DNA from: Eurosta solidaginis
Lineage: Eukaryota; Arthropoda; Insecta; Diptera; Tephritidae
Length of the DNA stretch: 64,000 nt
Assembly: GCF_040869045.1 (NCBI RefSeq)
Contig: NC_090324.1
Span: 54,217,346 to 54,281,345, forward strand
Direction: 5' to 3'
In this document: piece by piece, positions 31,575-43,624 of the stretch
How positions within the stretch are numbered: position 1 is the stretch's first letter
Layout of the letters: each line of letters starts with the position of its first letter
Position numbers and translations under genes: made by a program
Notes under the pieces: model-generated
Database searches by the model: none
Seen by the model: only the letters and a program-made list of their open reading frames with translations
Told to the model about the DNA's origin: nothing

Positions 31575-33195
31575 GTTATAAGAAGGTCTGGGAAAGAGCA
31601 CACTGATGGAGTACGTCATAGAGCTCCAGCCAAACGTCCGTCCGATTAAGCAACGATATTTCCCGATATCTCCAGCGGTTGAAAAATTTGTTCATGCCGA
31701 GATAGATGAGATGCTTAAGTTAGGTGTAATCGAGTCTCCAAAAAGTCCATGGTTCAGTCCGATTGCTGTAGTGAAAAAGCCGAAAAAAGACCGTCTGTGT
31801 TTAGAATCCAGAAGGGTAAATAGTGTCACAATAAATTACGCTTATCCCCTCTCCCATATCAGATCTCTCTAGACGACTACCCCGATGGTCACTTGAGCTC
31901 CAGATCAATCGATTTTTTTTTTTTTTGAGCATAGAAAAGGTTCCCAAAATATAGTACCCGATAGTTTATCACGACAGAATTTCGAAGATATTAGTGAGTT
32001 ACAAGTCCGTCCGTCTATAGATCTCATGTCGTCCTAGTTTTCGTCCGATGAGTACATAAAGTTAATACGTCAAGTCCGTAATAATGAAAGCCAACTACCT
32101 TATCTGCAAATAGTAGATGTTCATTTATATAAACGAACTGAACACCCTGACGGAGACCCATCTCGAGAAGCATTTAACTGGAAATTGTGGATCCCAAAAA
32201 CTTTAGTCGAGACAGTTATCCAAGACGCCGACTCTCCGCCAAATAAATGCCACGCAGGCATAGCAAAGATATTATAGCGTCTATGCATGAATTTTTATTG
32301 GCCAAACATGGTCGCTAATGTAAAATACTACGTACAAAAGTCCGAAAATTGTCGTCAAAGCAAAGCACCTATTGTAATTCTGCGACCTCCAATGTTCACC
32401 TAGTATGCTGTTCAACGTCCATTCCAAAAATTGTGTATAAATTTACTTGGCCCATATCCACGATCCCGACAAGGCAATATAGGTAACTTAATTGTTCTTG
32501 ACCATTTAACTAAATTCCCATTATACAAACCAGTTCGAAATTTCAATACGTCCGGCCTTTGTAATTTCATGAGAGATCAAGTTTTCAGCATCTTCGGAAC
32601 CCCAGAAATAATCCTTAGTGATAATTGAAAACAATTTAAATCTTCGCAATTTAATAACTTACTTAAGGAACGGGGAGTAAAACATGTATGTACAGCTTTA
32701 TACAGCCCACAAGCTAATGCTAGCGAGCGGGTGAATCGTTCGATACTACAAGGAATCCGAGCTTACTTGAAGGATGATAAGACGCACTGGGACAAGCATC
32801 TCCTTGACATAGGCGAAGCGTTAAGAAGTGCTTACCATCAGTCAATAGGATGCTCAACATACTATGCACTGTTTGGTCAACAAATGCTATCGCATATCGA
32901 GACCTATTCTCTTTTGCGAACACTCCAGGCACTATATGACCAGGAAATAGATAGAACAGACAGGCTTGATAAAATTAGACTGGCGTTTGAAAACTCAGCT
33001 GAACGGTATAACCTGCGTAGCTCGACCAAAAACTTTAACGTAGGAGACTTGGTTTATAGGCGAAATTTTGCACAAAGTGATGCAGCAAAGAAGTTCTGTG
33101 CAAAACTTGCACCAAAATTCATCAAGGCTAAGGAGGTGGGTGGCACTAAAAGGAAACTGCATGTTTGACCTTGAAGACGATTCGAGTGGAAAACG
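31575..33195 (+). pseudogene. Ty3/gypsy Pol scraps, same lineage as gypsy D
   Basis: 31606-31872 is RT N-terminus (MEYVIELQPNVRPIKQRYFP, VIESPKSPWFSPIAVVKKPK) and stops at 31871. It then jumps to the post-RNase H linker (also at 47650-47950), so the RT core is deleted. Integrase follows: YWPNMVANVKYYVQKSENC, then CINLLGPYPRSRQGNIGNL with Asn where the first catalytic Asp should be, EIILSDN plus stop, and SERVNRSILQGIRAYLKDDK. The C-terminus FNVGDLVYRRNFAQ ends near 33168. It is more than 90% alike to 46510-47960 where they overlap, so it is a second copy of that family. Confidence 0.85.
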
Positions 33196-34391
33196 TGTGA
33201 GGACCCCAAAGTCGAGGACTTTGTATCCTCACAACATACACATATCTATACATTTATCTAAAAAACTACATTTTTAAATAACTTGGGATTTATAATAATA
33301 TTTGAATTTATCACTTATACATTTTATATGAAGCACCAGAAATGTTCATATGTATACCTTTATGAATTATACCCTAAATACATTTATTCTATTGTACACT
33401 GAGTGGATAATTACCAAGTAGTACAAATTAGACTTGCGCACTTTTGAACGCAAGCAAAATATTTAAATTTCCGGCTCATAAATTTTAAATATAGGATCAC
33501 CCTAACATGCGTTGAATATTTGGAAGGGAGGTAGATACGCACAAAACTTAAAAATGCACCGGTCAATAAACCCTTTGCACACTCAAAATCCAATATATTC
33601 AGCTACAAATACAACACACATAATAACTTAAGTGAACGGAGATCAGCAGCAAGTCGTCAAAAATAAGCGCCGCTACTAATTGCAATTTTACTATACATAC
33701 TTACGCACTAGCATACAACACACCAACGCACGCCATACAACAGAAGGCAAAAGCATTGGGCAAAGCAAAACACAACGTTAGAATCAGGTGACAACAAACA
33801 AATGTACAAACTCACAATAGTTAAAACGAAGGCTTGAAAGCACGGTATGCGGGCAAATACAAATGCATTGTATTCAATAAGAAGTATTATGGTGGGTGGG
33901 AATTTATGGAAAGAAATATTCACCGGAATCACTGTTGTTTTATATTGTTAATATTATTAGTTAGAAATTGTTACTATAAAGTAACCGTTTGCCTGTGTGC
34001 AAAAATTAGTATATAAGAGCGACGAATTCGCATTAAAATTAAGAGAGATTAGGAGACAGGCATATGAGTCGGTAGGTTTATGACTACCGACCAAGAGTAC
34101 ACCTGAAGGTTTTTGACTTAATTTGTGCTAAAACATATTCGTCTCGAGGCTTTATTACTCCATTCGAACGCAGAGGTTGACCGAGGGTCTTATTACCTCA
34201 GTCACCTCTTACAAAGCAAGGGAACAAGCTAGGAGTAGAAATAGAATTTTTATTAAATAAATACTTATAACGTTTTTTACATGAAATAAACAGGGTTATT
34301 CTTTTAGAAGGACCGTTAGGGATTTTTACTTTCAGGAGCCTTGGACGGACTGAGGCCAACCCCGACAAAACCAAAGGAAAATTCCGTCACA
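33196..34391 (+). repeat. 5' LTR of gypsy Y
   Basis: Begins TGTGAGGACC and ends TTCCGTCACA at 34391, three bases before the primer-binding site TGGCGCCCGAGCAGG (34395-34409). Bases up to about 34018 match the 3' LTR (40398 to about 41225) closely; a TATA box TATATAAG lies at 34010-34017. After that the two LTRs differ. AATAAA-like signals lie near 34255 and 34287. Confidence 0.8.
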
Positions 34392-34394
34392 TTA

Positions 34395-34409
34395 TGGCGC
34401 CCGAGCAGG
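34395..34409 (+). promoter_or_regulatory. primer-binding site of gypsy Y
   Basis: TGGCGCCCGAGCAGG directly follows the LTR. It differs by one base from the TGGCGCCCGAACAGG used by many tRNA-Lys-primed retroelements. Confidence 0.75.
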
Positions 34410-34516
34410 TTTAAGTAAAGGAAATTTTAAAATATACTTTCAGAGCATCAGACACGACGAGGGAACCAATATTCACACACTTCTGGGTTAATGCTACGAG
34501 GATAGAAAGCATAAGA

Positions 34517-36468
34517 ATGGTAAAGGTATCGTGGGTATACTATCTCACTCGAGAGGATCTGGTAGCCTACAGCATGGAGTTTGGATTAGAGGATTGCGGA
34601 ACGGTTGACGAGCTAAGAAAACGATTGGCTGCATTCATCCAAGAGGAGAAGGATAACGAGAACTTACGGGATAGATTCACAGAGTTGGCGATTCGGCATG
34701 CACGGTTAACAGACTCACAAACATGCAGTGAACTAAATTCACCGAGAAATGGCAGGCAGGCAAATGGTGCAACCAATCAACTGGAGGTCGGACAACCACC
34801 AGTACATTATATTCAGCAGACTGGTACGTACGCAACCACAAAATATATTCAACAGCCTGGCACTATGCAACGACCATGGACAGAGTAAGGAATAATTAAA
34901 GTATTGTAACGTAGCAAAATGCTACGTCACAATAACCTACTCACAGCCCTAACATTAAATATATACATACCCTAACACTAAATATATACATACCCTACGT
35001 TCGCCTTGCACAGCGAACAACAATCCGCACATAATATACCATGTAAATATACATACCCTACGATCGCCTTGCACAGCGAACAACCACCCGCACATAGTAT
35101 GCCAAGTACCAACAGCGAACAACCAAACATACTCAGCATGTGTGGTACTGACTATCTGGTGTGTATTTTTCATTCGCTATCATAACGAGGAGTTATTGAT
35201 GAGCTGAATTCTTAACCATTTTATACGCTAACAAGTATGAAATGGCAAACGCCACCACTCACTGCATACTTCACCTAGGTGAAACTGCGCCCTTCTTGCC
35301 CACCGCCAATCGTTAGCCGTAGGAGCACCACCGTAATCCGCCTGAACCAATCCGAGTACGCTTTCTCTGGGGGTAAGATACTATTTGAAGACCAGCACCA
35401 CCGTTCCCTGAGAACCGCGACCGGTACCGTCATTTTCGAGACCCGCTTCCGTCGCTCCTGCGCTATCATCCGTGGCATCTCCCTCTCTATCTCTCTTTCT
35501 CTCTCTCTCTGGGATCAAAAGCTGCCGGCATCGAAAGGCAAAAGCCGCATCGTGTGTGTGTTCGTGTTCGCAACAAAACAACAACTACTTGTGTTATTAA
35601 TTGGAAAAGGTTAGTGGGACCTTCGCCTGACCCTGGAGTGGCTGAGCTTACCTCAGCCTTCGACAAAACCCACCTCACAGTATGATGGAGGTAAAGATCC
35701 CCTAAGATTCATCGAAAGAGTGAAGGAGCTAGCAGATGGGCATGAAATCAACTGCAACAAAATTCCGAAAGCGCTGCCAGAGTTGTTGAAGGACAAAGCG
35801 TTGGTATGGTACAGGAATAACAACCGGCATTGGCGGGAGTGGGACGCCTTCAAGAAGGACTTCCTGAAGTTCTTCCTAAGCTCACGATACTGAGAGCAAT
35901 TGGAAGATGAAATTCGAATGCGCATACAACGATAAAGTGAGCTATTTAGAGATTACGTCTTAGTATTACAAGGACTAATGCGTCACACGGGCTACACCGA
36001 GGAGCAGAAACTAACCCGGATATACAGAAACTCGCGCAGAGAGTACCAACTATATATAAAGCGGAGCGAGGTAACCAATCTTGATAAGCTGGTACGTTTA
36101 GCTCAAGACTATGAAAATTTTACTCCTGACAGGGAACCAATGCGACTAACCACCAGGTCAACCAACAAACAGGTAAGTACCAGTGTCTCCAGGCAGAACA
36201 AAGACAGGAGGAGCGAGTGGAAGTCCAACAACGGCAGAGGCTGGAGCCACAACAAGAATATGTAGACACCAGCACGGCCTGCAGACGATGCGGAAGAGGT
36301 GGTCACTTTTCATACGGGTGCCGAGGAATCAAAAGAAAATGTTGCTGGACATGTGGTAAGATAGGCGTGCTCACTTGTGGTTGTTGTAGGAAGCCACAGG
36401 GAAACGATCAGAGACCACATTGGAACCGAGGGATGGGGTCTTCGGAAGTGCAACCTCGGAGAAATTAG
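34517..36468 (+). pseudogene. gypsy Y Gag, interrupted by an LTR-like insertion
   Basis: The first piece (34517-34888) opens MVKVSWVYYLTREDLVAYSM and has TVDELRKRLAAFI, resembling a SAP-like helix pair. About 720 bp of non-Gag sequence follow. The second piece (from about 35660) has YDGGKDPLRFIERVKELADG, WYRNNNRHWREWDAFKKDFL and the Gag core end REYQLYIKRSEVTNLDKLVR. Zinc knuckles close it: CRRCGRGGHFSYGC, and CWTCGKIGVLTCGC in which the usual His is missing. Stops occur near 35893 and 35934. Gag builds the particle and binds RNA. Confidence 0.82.
34906..35617 (+). repeat. LTR-like insertion in the gypsy Y Gag
   Basis: Begins TGTAACGTAGC with an adjoining palindrome (ACGTAGCAAAATGCTACGT), has two 63-bp direct repeats (from 34988 and 35051, ACATACCCTACG), a CT-rich run at 35470-35510, and ends near CAACTACTTGTGTTA. 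ATTAA occurs close to both ends. Size and ends suggest a solo LTR, but the boundaries are not exact. Confidence 0.45.
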
Positions 36469-36473
36469 ATATG

Positions 36474-36930
36474 CTCAAATACACAACAACGTATGTGAAG
36501 GGAGAAGATGCGGTAGCAGCGGCTGACGCGGCAGCGACGAGGAGCTTTATATGTGATGCAACGGCGAAGAGATTAAAAACTGGCAAAATTAAGGAAGTAA
36601 AGACACGATTTAGAATGGGCGATGGCAGAGCAATAATAATCAAAAAAGCGGTGGATGCAGAATTAAGAATGGGTGATAAAGTACAGAGAAACGAGATGCT
36701 AATCCTACTGGGACTAGGCGATGAGGTGGTAATTGGCACGGAATATCTGGCGAAGGTAAACTTGGAGATGAGATGTGGTGGTCAAGAAATAACGTTGAGA
36801 GTAGGCGAACGGAAGCAAGAGGTAGCGACATGTACAACTTTGGTCCAAACTAATAGCGAAGATTTCAAGGAACACAACCCAATAGCAGCGATAGCAACTA
36901 GCAAGACAGAAGATTCGGTGAGTAAATTTC
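36474..36930 (+). pseudogene. gypsy Y protease
   Basis: In the long frame from 36420: AADAAATRSFICDATAKRL is the active-site region, with D-A-A instead of D-T/S-G. Then KTRFRMGDGRAIIIKK (flap) and VVIGTEYLAKVNLEMRCGG (G-x-(D/E)-(F/Y)-L signature). The frame continues unbroken into RT. The loss of the catalytic triad residues would abolish cleavage. Fusion of protease and RT in one frame is normal for gypsy elements. Confidence 0.78.
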
Positions 36931-38181
36931 TCAGCCAAGAATTACAGGTGTTCGCAAAGATGTCAGGAGTATCCAACGTGGCCACACACAAAATAGTTAT
37001 GAGAGACGACCGTCAAATTAAGCAAAGGTACTATCCGAAGAATCCAAAAATGCAAGAAATCATCAACAAGGAAATCAACGAGCTGATCAAAAAAGGTTGT
37101 ATCGAACCATCGAATAGCTCGCACAGCGTAGGCTACGCAAGATCAGTACCAGACGCATACCCTTTATCACGTATACAACATATCTTGGACAAATTAAGAT
37201 GCGCGAGATTTATCAGTAGCCTCGAATTGAAAAATGGATATTGCCAAATCCCTATGGAAGCCAGCAGCAAGCAATACACCGCATTCACAGTACTTGGGCG
37301 CGGACTATACCAATGGAGGGTAATGCCATTTGGCTTTTCAACTTTCCAGAGAGCACTTGACCGTGTTATAGGACCAGAATTGGAACCATACGCGTTTGCT
37401 TATCTTTACGATATTATCAATAAAAGCAAAACATTGGAAGAGCACATTGCACATTAACAGAAGTATTTCGAAGACTGCATGGAGCGAACCTGAGGATAAA
37501 CCCGGAAAAATGTGAGTTTTTTAAGAAAAGTTTGAAATATCTAGGCCATGTCGTTAGCGAGGAAGGCTTCCATATCGACCCAGACAAGATAGCAGCCATC
37601 AAAGAACTGGAACTACCGAAGAACATACGAGAGTCACGGCGTTTTCTAGGGGTCGTGTCATGGTATAGAAGATTCGTGCCGGATTTCTCACAAATCGCAC
37701 ACCCATTAACATCGATGCTTAAGAAAGGTAGTAAGTGGAGGTGGTCTGAAGAGCAGCAATTATCATTCGAAGTACTAAGGCAGCACTGACGTAGGCACCG
37801 GTACTCGCTTGTCCAGCTTTTTCGAGGAGGTTTAGTTTACAGACGGATGGAGGTGATTTTGGTCTTGGTGCAGTACTTACGCAAGGTTCAGGCGACGAAG
37901 AGCGAGTAATAGCATACGTAAGCCGCAGGCAAAACAAGGCAAAGATGAACTACTCACCGAAAGAAAAGGAGTGTTTGGCAATAGTTTGGGCAATACGAAA
38001 GATGAGGCCGGTCGTAGAAGGATACACGTTTACTGTAATAAAAGATCACCTAGCGCTAAAATGGTTGATTGCGATAGAGAGTCCGACTGGTCGGATTGCG
38101 AGATGGGCGCTGGAACTACAGCAGTACTCATTTGACGTACAGTATCGAAAGGGAAATTCATGGCAACCGATGGACGAGTAG
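36930..38181 (+). pseudogene. gypsy Y reverse transcriptase and RNase H
   Basis: RT starts VATHKIVMRDDRQIKQRYYP and KKGCIEPSNSSHS. About 30 residues are then missing before VPDAYPLSRIQHILDKL. Motif A reads FISSLELKNGYCQIP, with Glu for the catalytic Asp, and the YxDD box reads FAYLYDIINKS, so its first Asp is Tyr. A stop at 37455 and a frame change follow. The 37532 frame carries HVVSEEGFHIDPDKIAAIKE and GVVSWYRRFVPDFSQIAHPL. RNase H spans about 37850-38181: GLGAVLTQGSGDEERVIAYV, KEKECLAIVWAIRKMRP and KDHLALKWL. Both RT substitutions are inactivating. Confidence 0.87.
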
Positions 38182-39750
38182 TTGGGTACGTTGACGATGG
38201 ATGACGGACAAGCCGAGTGTAAGTGGCTTAAAGCAAAGATGGAAGATGGAAGAAAGGCCCCGGAGAAATTCCCAGAGTACGTTATCGAGGATGGAAAGTT
38301 GTACAGAGGAAGTCAGGTGGATGGTGAATATGTAGTGCCATGGAAGCTATGTGTGCCGACACCACAGCGACGCAGAGTGCTAGACGAGATTCACGACACA
38401 CCGAGCGCAGGGCATATGGGTATCCGAAAGTCGATAGCAAGAGCAACAACACGTTATTACTGGCCAAGAATGTTCAGAGATATAAGAAAGTACGAACAGC
38501 AGTGTCACGCATGTCAAATATAGAAACCGAGTCAACAGCCAGCCGCGGGTAAGATGTTAACGAAGATTTCAGAGGAGCCTTGGGCAACAGTCTGTGCAGA
38601 CTTTGTTGATCCAATGCCACGATCGAAGCATGGCAACACAATGGCATTAGTCTTCCTAGACAAATTTTAAAAATGGGTAGAGGTTAGGGCGGGTCGATTT
38701 AAAAATCGCTCATTTCTCGACCCAAAGAGGGGGACATCAGAATTCGTTTTAGAGGTATGGTTCCTTTGGAAAAGTTTCTTATTTTGATTCCTAGATTATG
38801 ATTTTCACAGAGCAATGGGGGATTTTTTGCCTCTCCACAAATCGATCCGGCCTAGTAGAGGTAGTACCAATCACAAAGGCGACGACAGAATGTTTAATAA
38901 GAGGATTTCGAGAGGGGATTTTGGCACGGTTCGGCGTCCCAAAAGTATTTATTACGGACAACGGAGCACAGTTTATCAGCAGACGTTTTAAGAGATTTTA
39001 GAGGGACTTGGCGTGAAACACCAACAAACGGGAACGGGAGCAAACAGGAACATCAGGAGGATGATAGCGCAATTTACGGGAAGAGAGCATAAGACATGGG
39101 ATTAGTTGTTACCAGAGATAACGCTGGCATTGGATACAAGTGTATGTGAATCGACCAGTTACAATCCATCATACATAGTACAAGGGAGGGAACCGAGAAT
39201 TTCCAACAGCCTTTACGATGAGCAGACATTTAGTATAGGTGAAAAATTAGCGAATCCAGGAGAGAAGTCAACGAGGATGAAAGAAATATTCGAGATGGTA
39301 CGACGGAAGCAAGAGAGAACATCTATAGAGCAAGCGAAATATTACAATTTAAGAAGAAGGCAATGGCGACCGGCGATAGGCGACCTATTTCTGGTAAAGG
39401 AGCATCAGCTGTCAAAAGCGGTGGATAACTTTGCAGCTAAACTAGCGCCCAGGTACAGTGGACCTCAACGAGTAACGGACTTTGTGTCACAAGTGATCGT
39501 AGAGCTAGACAAGTTCTTCAGAGGAAGGAGGAGGAAAGACCACCTAAGTGAGCTGAAAGCATACCACGCAGCCGACAACAACGAATGCAGGAAGCAGATT
39601 CATAAACGGAACAACAAGAAGAACGCTAGCAAAGATCAAATCCCGTCAACATCGTCCAATCGAACAGCAAGCAATATTTCCGAGGTACAACAACGGAGAG
39701 ACAACAGCGAGATAGCCATTTGCGGTAACCTCACTCGAAGAGACCTATAG
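38182..39750 (+). pseudogene. gypsy Y integrase, interrupted by a hAT-like MITE
   Basis: The N-terminal zinc region reads HDTPSAGHMGIRKSIARAT and YYWPRMFRDIRKYEQQCHAC (H-H-C-C kept). Core: WATVCADFVDPMPRSKHGN with the first Asp kept, then a stop and KWVEV, where a 170-bp MITE sits. It resumes VPITKATTECLIRGFREGIL and VFITDNGAQFISRRF with the second Asp. Stops follow at 39000-39105; NRNIRRMIAQFTGREHKTW lacks an obvious third acidic residue. The C-terminal 214-codon frame (39106-39750) has ALDTSVCESTSYNPSYIVQG, IGDLFLVKEHQLSK and KLAPRYSGPQRVTDFVSQVI. Confidence 0.87.
38685..38854. repeat. hAT-like MITE, 170 bp, 8-bp target duplication
   Basis: Ends TAGGGCGGGTCGATTT and AAATCGATCCGGCCTA are inverted (14 of 16 bp). 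GTAGAGGT flanks both sides (38677-38684 and 38855-38862). An 8-bp duplication and TAG-type ends fit the hAT superfamily. Removing it restores the integrase frame (KWVE|VVPITKA). Confidence 0.88.
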
Positions 39751-40090
39751 ACAACACGGAGGAAACCAAGGCATAAGTCAGCAGCTGATAGCATACAGAG
39801 ACGGTGAAGTGCAAAACATTGCGGAGAATCAGGTACAAATATTCCCATAAAATCAGGTACGGATCGCCAGAGGACCGACACATGGATCAAGATTACACCT
39901 AGGAAGGCAGTTCGCTATGGCAGCTCTAAACGAACACACACCCGGAGACAACTGCGGAATAACATACCACTTTTTAAGATTATATTTCAATCTGGATAAA
40001 ATCGGTAGTAACGGACAAGCCCAACCGAAACAGTGTCAAATCATACACGAAGGAATTTCATTTCAAGACGTAAGTCGGATCAATCACTAG
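39751..40090 (+). other. unidentified coding-like tail after gypsy Y integrase
   Basis: In the frame that overlaps the integrase end, about 110 codons can be read with one in-frame stop: QHGGNQGISQQLIAYRDGEV, GPTHGSRLHLGRQFAMAALN, GDNCGITYHFLRLYFNLDKI, ending FQDVSRINH and a TAG at 40088. The composition looks protein-like rather than random. I do not recognise it. It could be the C-terminus of Pol in this lineage or a remnant of a small accessory gene. Confidence 0.4.
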
Positions 40091-40397
40091 AAGCCCGGTA
40101 AACTCTAACCACAATTACATAATCACATAAATACATTCTTTAACTACCACATTTTTTCCAAAGTCCACCACATACGGTGGGAACACCCTAAGGAAAATCC
40201 ACCAGTTTTTAGATTAAAGTATAGACTGGCATCATACACACCCTCGACTCGAAGGGCAACAACGAACAATGACGACAGCGTAACATTAAGCCGTTTGGCC
40301 AGCTAGGTTAACGACAGCAGTCCTTCAAGCGTTTTGCTGAGACCACCTCGACCGCGTACGCATCACGGTCAGTCTCGTTACGGCAAGTGAGAGAGAG
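40091..40397 (+). other. gypsy Y 3' untranslated region and polypurine tract
   Basis: No gene. It ends in AAGTGAGAGAGAG (40385-40397), a purine tract directly before the 3' LTR. Confidence 0.6.
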
Positions 40398-41717
40398 TGT
40401 GAGGATCCCAAAGCCGAGGACCTTGTATCCTCACAACATAAACATATCTATACATTTTTCTAAAGAACATACATTTTGAAATAACTTGGAATTTATAATA
40501 ATATTTGAATTTGTCACTTATACATTTTATATGAAGCACCAGAATTATACATATGTATACCTTTATGAATTATACCCTAAATACATTTATTCTATTGTAC
40601 ACTGAGTGGATAATTACCAAATTGAAGTACAAATTAGACTTGCGCACTTTTGAACGCAAGCAAAATATTTAAATTTCCGCCCTCATAAATTTTAAATATA
40701 GGATCACCCTAACATGCGTTGAATATTTGGAAGGGAGGTAGATACGTACAAAACTTAAAAATGCACCAGTCAATAAACCCTTTGCACACTCAAAATCCAA
40801 TATATTCAGCTACAAATACAACACACATAATAACTTAAGTGAACGGAGATCAGCAGCAAGTCGTCAAAAATAACCGCCGCTACTAATTGGAATTTTACTA
40901 TACATACTTACGCACTAGCATACAACACACCAACGCACGCCATACAACAGAAGGCAAAAGCATTGGGCAAAGCAAAACACAACGTTAGAATCAGGTGACA
41001 ACAAACAAATGTACAAACACACAATAGTTAAAGCGAAGGCTGCAAAGCACGGTATACGGGCAAATGCAAAGGCATTGTATTCAATAAGGAGCATAATGGT
41101 GCGTGGAAATTTATGGAAAGAAATATTCACCGGAATAACTGTTGTTTTATATTGTTAATATTATTGGTTAGAAATTCTTACTATAAAGTAACCGGTTGCC
41201 TGCGTGCAAAAATTAGTATATAAGGGCAGCTGGCGTACGTGTCTGAAAACTAAAAACCACACAACTTAGGGTAGGGTATATATCATTTGTCCCCTTGTCA
41301 ATTAACCCAATTTGTACTAAAAGTTGTGTCATTCCGAACACTTCCTTCTATGACATTCATGAAATAGCTGATTTGCCAGCCTTCAAAAAATTGCCCACTT
41401 GAGTTTCAGGAAAAGATCTTTTCTTTTTCTTTTCGGAACGAGCGTCTGAGAAGGTAAGACAAGGAGAGATACGCCAACATAACCATGAGGTCAAAACCAC
41501 GTTTAATGGTGTGACCATACGATATAAGTATATATTGACGCGGTTACTTAAATGTTATCTAGAGTAGTAAATAAAAAGTGTGCGGCAACGCGTGTTTAAT
41601 CTCTGCTGGTTACAAAGCTACTACCACCACCAAGACTCTGAAACCACCAGGAGGAGGCAGATCTTCTGCGAATCAGCATCATCATCCTACACCAGGAAGC
41701 CGAAAATTCGTGACACA
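40398..41717 (+). repeat. 3' LTR of gypsy Y, with a different downstream part
   Basis: Begins TGTGAGGATCC. It matches the 5' LTR closely up to the TATA box (TATATAAG near 41217-41224), then switches to unrelated sequence which ends GAAAATTCGTGACACA near 41717, similar to the 5' LTR end GAAAATTCCGTCACA. AATAAA lies at about 41570. No target duplication was found. Confidence 0.65.
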
Positions 41718-43624
41718 TATAAATAAACATATTTTCTCCCCAAATATATTGCTTTTTTTATCCTAATTGAATTTCACTGCTCCCAAAGTAAAATATATAT
41801 ATATATATATATAATAAATGTTATATTAATTTAAATATGCACAAAAGAAAAAAAATACTTAACAATATATACGTGTGTGTAAATATGTGCATACGCTAAG
41901 CTATTTGCAATAAAGAGTGTTAACATTTTATATTTCCACGAAGGAAATTATATATTAATTTAAAGGAGAAAACAAAAAGAAATTTTTTTCAGAGCGCGCT
42001 AAATATTACAAAGGAATTTTCTTTTATAAATGTAGTTAGAAACACGTGTTAAAAAAAAGAGAAAAAACTCTAAACTAAATGAATGATAGCGCATGTATAT
42101 TACAGTGTGCGTACACAAAGTAATTATGGTAGAATAAAAAAAAAGGTTAAATGAAATGTTGAAATGTTAAATTATGATTAAAATAAGAGTGTCATTTTGG
42201 TATCTCTGAGGGCCAAAATAATTTTTAGTCTCCCTAAACAAGAGTTGGTTTTCTCCTTTTAGTTTTCTCTTAAAGTTTCCATTTCAATGCACACATACGT
42301 TTTAAATATTTATACACATGCATGCTGTCAAGTGATTTAGGAGATTATCACATTTAGTGAGCCCTCCCCTTTAATTCCTCTGCTTTTCAAATGAAATTCT
42401 TGTTGATTTGCTTTATTTCATTTCTTACAATAACTATAAATATGAATACTTACTAGGGTGGATAGGAAAATAAATAATATATGAAACAAACATAAACCTA
42501 AGATTTCAGCGCATACAGCAGGGAAGCCTCTTCGCTACGTGGGACTGCCTTATTGACACCAATGTAAGTGATATTGAGTTATTATTTTTCACTATATATA
42601 AAACAATTTCTTTCATCCATATGTACCTATATACCTGTGTATATACGTAAGTGCGGTTGTACCCGCGGAATTAGTGTACTTAATTTTCTTTTACTTTTGG
42701 TTTACCATTGTGATCCTCTCTTCTAAGTGATCATACATACGATGATACGTATATATGGAGGAGTTTAGTTTGTTGATCTACATACATATATAACTATGCA
42801 AAGATTATGAACGAACTGGAATTCATTCATAATACATATAAAGAATTTCATTTTTTTTTTTTTTAATCACTCTAACTTTCTGCCAACATTGTTTTTATTT
42901 GAGAACCAAACGTGGTGGACTTTGTTCTCCAAATCTTCCTTAGTTCTTGTTTTCTCCTTTCCTGTTTTTTTTTTTGCGAAAACCAATGCATGTGTATGTA
43001 GGTGTGTAATTAGTAGGTACAAAATTACATACTTTAAGAATATAGGTCAATGATCACATAAGATACCAGCTGTTGAGATAGGTTAGTTATTGTCTTTTTG
43101 TATAAGACCCATTAAGAAAGTTGTTAGCAGTTAAGTGATAGAAGCATATGTGAAATTTTAAAGTTTGTGTTTCTTCTCTTAGAATCCTAATTACCATAAG
43201 CAGATAATTATGACTTGAATGTAAATAAAGATAGTTTTTATAATGGATTGCTAAACTAATTAATTTGGTCTGATCGAAGGAAGTGGGGGTTAGTCTAATG
43301 GGGCCTTATTACCGAGGTAGGGTGGGTTTAGAGCAGCAGAAACCTATATATGTGCTGCAAGGTGATAAGGGCTGAGCACGTAAATACGCTTGGAGAAGTA
43401 AGATTTAGGTGACAGTTTTCTTTACGTCTAGTGTGCAAGTATAAATAATTCTTTTTAGGACTGTAGAATAGGTATCTTGTTCCTGTAGCTGTTTGAATTA
43501 CTCCGCCCAAGCTGAAGCTCCGGGAACAAGCCAGTGCACACGCGGCAGCTACGGGAGGCATCTCACAAGAAATTCTGAACGATACTCAAACGTTGCATAG
43601 CACCTTTTCACAGGTATCATGACA
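41718..43624. other. AT-rich non-coding stretch; right part probably the gypsy D 5' LTR
   Basis: No supported gene. It has a (TA)n run at about 41796-41812, several poly-A/T runs and scattered ATG-less frames. Its right end, ...GGTATCATGACA (43624), lies just before a primer-binding-site candidate, so some of this should be an LTR, but with no second copy its start cannot be set. Confidence 0.4.

Noticed and set aside
31916..31932. Poly-T run as a LINE tail
   Set aside because: It sits in the middle of gypsy Pol linker sequence where the sister copy (47695-47715) has no such run; a local expansion is more likely.
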